From an uncultured Prevotellaceae bacterium (GTDB taxonomy: Bacteria; Bacteroidota; Bacteroidia; Bacteroidales; Bacteroidaceae), in the NCBI GenBank assembly GCA_902778255.1, contig CACYXD010000002.1, positions 124,001-188,000 of the forward strand: a stretch of 64,000 nt of DNA, in the 5' to 3' direction. Positions 62,751 through 64,000 of the stretch are shown here, piece after piece. How positions within the stretch are numbered: the first letter of the stretch is position 1; each line of letters opens with the position of its first letter. A program made the position numbers and the translations under genes. The notes under the pieces are model-generated. The model was not told where the DNA came from. It made no database searches and saw only the letters and a list, made by a program, of their open reading frames with translations.

Positions 62751-64000
62751 TTATTCTGCCTTCTGCTTTTTGTTTTTCTTTATCAGGCTATAGGCCGTAT
62801 AAAGACCCAACTCACCTGCCTTACCCAAGTCTCGAAGCCCATCATCCAAACGCTTCATGTAAATCAGACAAAGGCCGCGATTAAAATAAGCCTCAGCAAA
62901 CATTGGCTCATGTTTCAACGCTGCCGTATAATCGGCCATTGCACGTTCGTAGTCCTGATTCACAGCAGCCTGCGTAGCCCTGTTATACAACAGCCAGGGG
63001 GAATTAGGGCTCAGTTCCAATGCATGGGTCAAATCACCCTGTACACTGGCATTCTTCAACTCGATATTAGTACCTTGTGAAGCCAGGAAGCGATTGATAC
63101 GCATCTGACAGAACGCACGTTGCCACAATGCCAATACGGAAGTGGAATCAATCTGCAAATATGTAGAAAGGTCGTCAATGGCTGCATCATCATTCTGAAT
63201 CATCGTATAGGCTATGGCCCGTTGCAACAGCAGAGACGAGGCCGCTTTCTCTGTCTTACTCCTTTCTATGGTCTGCGACAGCGAGTCGATGAGTGCGAAA
63301 TAGGATGCCGTACGGTGGTCGTCCATCCCAGTATTCAAGGTAGAGATATAGATCTGACGTCCCTTCAACTCTCTGTTCATTTGATCAACACAGGCATCAT
63401 AGGCTGTGAATCCGCTCACATCGCTACGTCGAGGTTCATACGAAAGCATCAGCATCGGTTGGAATTCCATATCCACACGATGGTTCTGCACATGTCCACG
63501 ATAATCGTTGTCGTACTCCCGTTCAGTGGTCTGTTCATCCTCCATCACCAACTGATTATATTTCTCTACGTCAGCATCACTACGCTTGCGTATCTTGCTG
63601 GGATCCATTCGCGGTTGCGTGCCATACAGGTGCTTGAACAAGCGGGCTTTATACACCGTCAGTTCATCAGCCTCAGCCAGTTTGTTGTTTCCCATCTTAC
63701 GATAGCAAGCCGCACGCGACTCCAATCCCAACCAGAAATTGGGGAATTCGTCAATCACCTTCGTATAATCGCGGATGGCTCCTTTCAGGTCGCCTGTGTT
63801 TTCCAGCAGCACCGCCCTATTAAACAATGCCAGCATATTATCCGGCTCCAATCGCAATACGAAGTCAAAGTCAGTGATAGCCCTATTGTCATCGCCCACC
63901 TGAGCCCTCAACAGACCACGATTGTAATGTCCCAGGAAATTATTCGGTTCTAAGTCCAGCGCCATATCATAGTCGGCCATAGCTCCACGCAGGTTGTTGG
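62751..64000 (-). CDS. Tetratricopeptide repeat protein, 5'-partial
   Basis: The frame is open to the window edge, so the start is outside; an internal ATG at 63980 is not the true start because TPR sequence (NLRGA) continues upstream. TPR units are clear: AMADYDMALDLEPNN, AITDFDFVLRLEPDN, AIRDYTKVIDEFPN and, near the C-terminus, AMADYTAALKHEPMFAEAYF. A middle section of about 120 residues lacks repeats. Helical repeats imply protein binding; role not known. Confidence 0.82.
   Translation of the reverse strand, partial: NNLRGAMADYDMALDLEPNNFLGHYNRGLLRAQVGDDNRAITDFDFVLRLEPDNMLALFNRAVLLENTGDLKGAIRDYTKVIDEFPNFWLGLESRAACYRKMGNNKLAEADELTVYKARLFKHLYGTQPRMDPSKIRKRSDADVEKYNQLVMEDEQTTEREYDNDYRGHVQNHRVDMEFQPMLMLSYEPRRSDVSGFTAYDACVDQMNRELKGRQIYISTLNTGMDDHRTASYFALIDSLSQTIERSKTEKAASSLLLQRAIAYTMIQNDDAAIDDLSTYLQIDSTSVLALWQRAFCQMRINRFLASQGTNIELKNASVQGDLTHALELSPNSPWLLYNRATQAAVNQDYERAMADYTAALKHEPMFAEAYFNRGLCLIYMKRLDDGLRDLGKAGELGLYTAYSLIKKNKKQKAE

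Overview
The window looks like chromosomal DNA from a Prevotella-group Bacteroidales (phylum Bacteroidota). The evidence is the repeated TAnnTTTG/TTTG promoter pattern (more than 15 copies), the lack of Shine-Dalgarno sequences, FeoA-FeoB and ThrA fusion proteins, a 2-oxoacid:ferredoxin oxidoreductase operon, and several Bacteroidales-only families (DUF4293, DUF4924, the diverged omega subunit). I see no rRNA, phage, insertion sequence or CRISPR array.

Layout. 1-5.4 kb: 3' part of a giant repeat-rich protein with about 30 GNVYGGG-type motifs. 5.4-7.8 kb: cobU-cobT-cobS, late cobalamin assembly. 8-9.3 kb: a frameshifted Tat-type aldo/keto reductase with ferredoxin-like tail. 9.9-13.1 kb: secreted histidine phosphatase, PafA-like alkaline phosphatase and a Sel1 protein. 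13.2-16.1 kb: Vor/Kor operon. 16.2-22.9 kb: ffh-folD-small TPR; cmk-like-DnaJ-queH/fthC fusion; FAD protein. 23-28.8 kb: thrA, a homoserine-kinase-like phosphoglycerate mutase, uxaB. 28.9-39.5 kb: WalJ-like hydrolase, BamA/TamA-like protein, TrmH, and a long reverse operon bamD-omega-DUF4293-engB-ABC-F-recR-membrane protein-glycosyltransferase-acetyltransferase. 39.6-45.3 kb: uvrB, then the reverse operon lysE-DUF4924-rfbD-prfC. 45.5-50 kb: ROK kinase, outer-membrane protein, feoAB. 50.1-53.5 kb: lacI-uxaA-unknown. 53.6-57 kb: VTC/DUF4956/DUF2490/beta-helix lipoprotein cluster. 57.2-62.7 kb: twin tRNA-Asp genes and a five-gene run of largely unknown function ending in an MFS carrier and a chorismatase/RidA-like protein. 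62.7-64 kb: partial TPR protein.

The strongest unexplained signal is repeat DNA at three scales. (1) A palindromic element of about 65 bp sits in frame inside both cobU and cobT and gives both proteins a similar extra peptide. (2) Degenerate 7-bp tandem repeats occur between genes, at gene ends and inside reading frames (cobS twice, queH, FAD protein, cobU/cobT termini). (3) Three tandem arrays share a 22-bp period but have different sequences. In addition, two long imperfect hairpins separate the Vor/Kor genes. Start codons were moved downstream of the longest possible frame where a promoter or family N-terminus required it.
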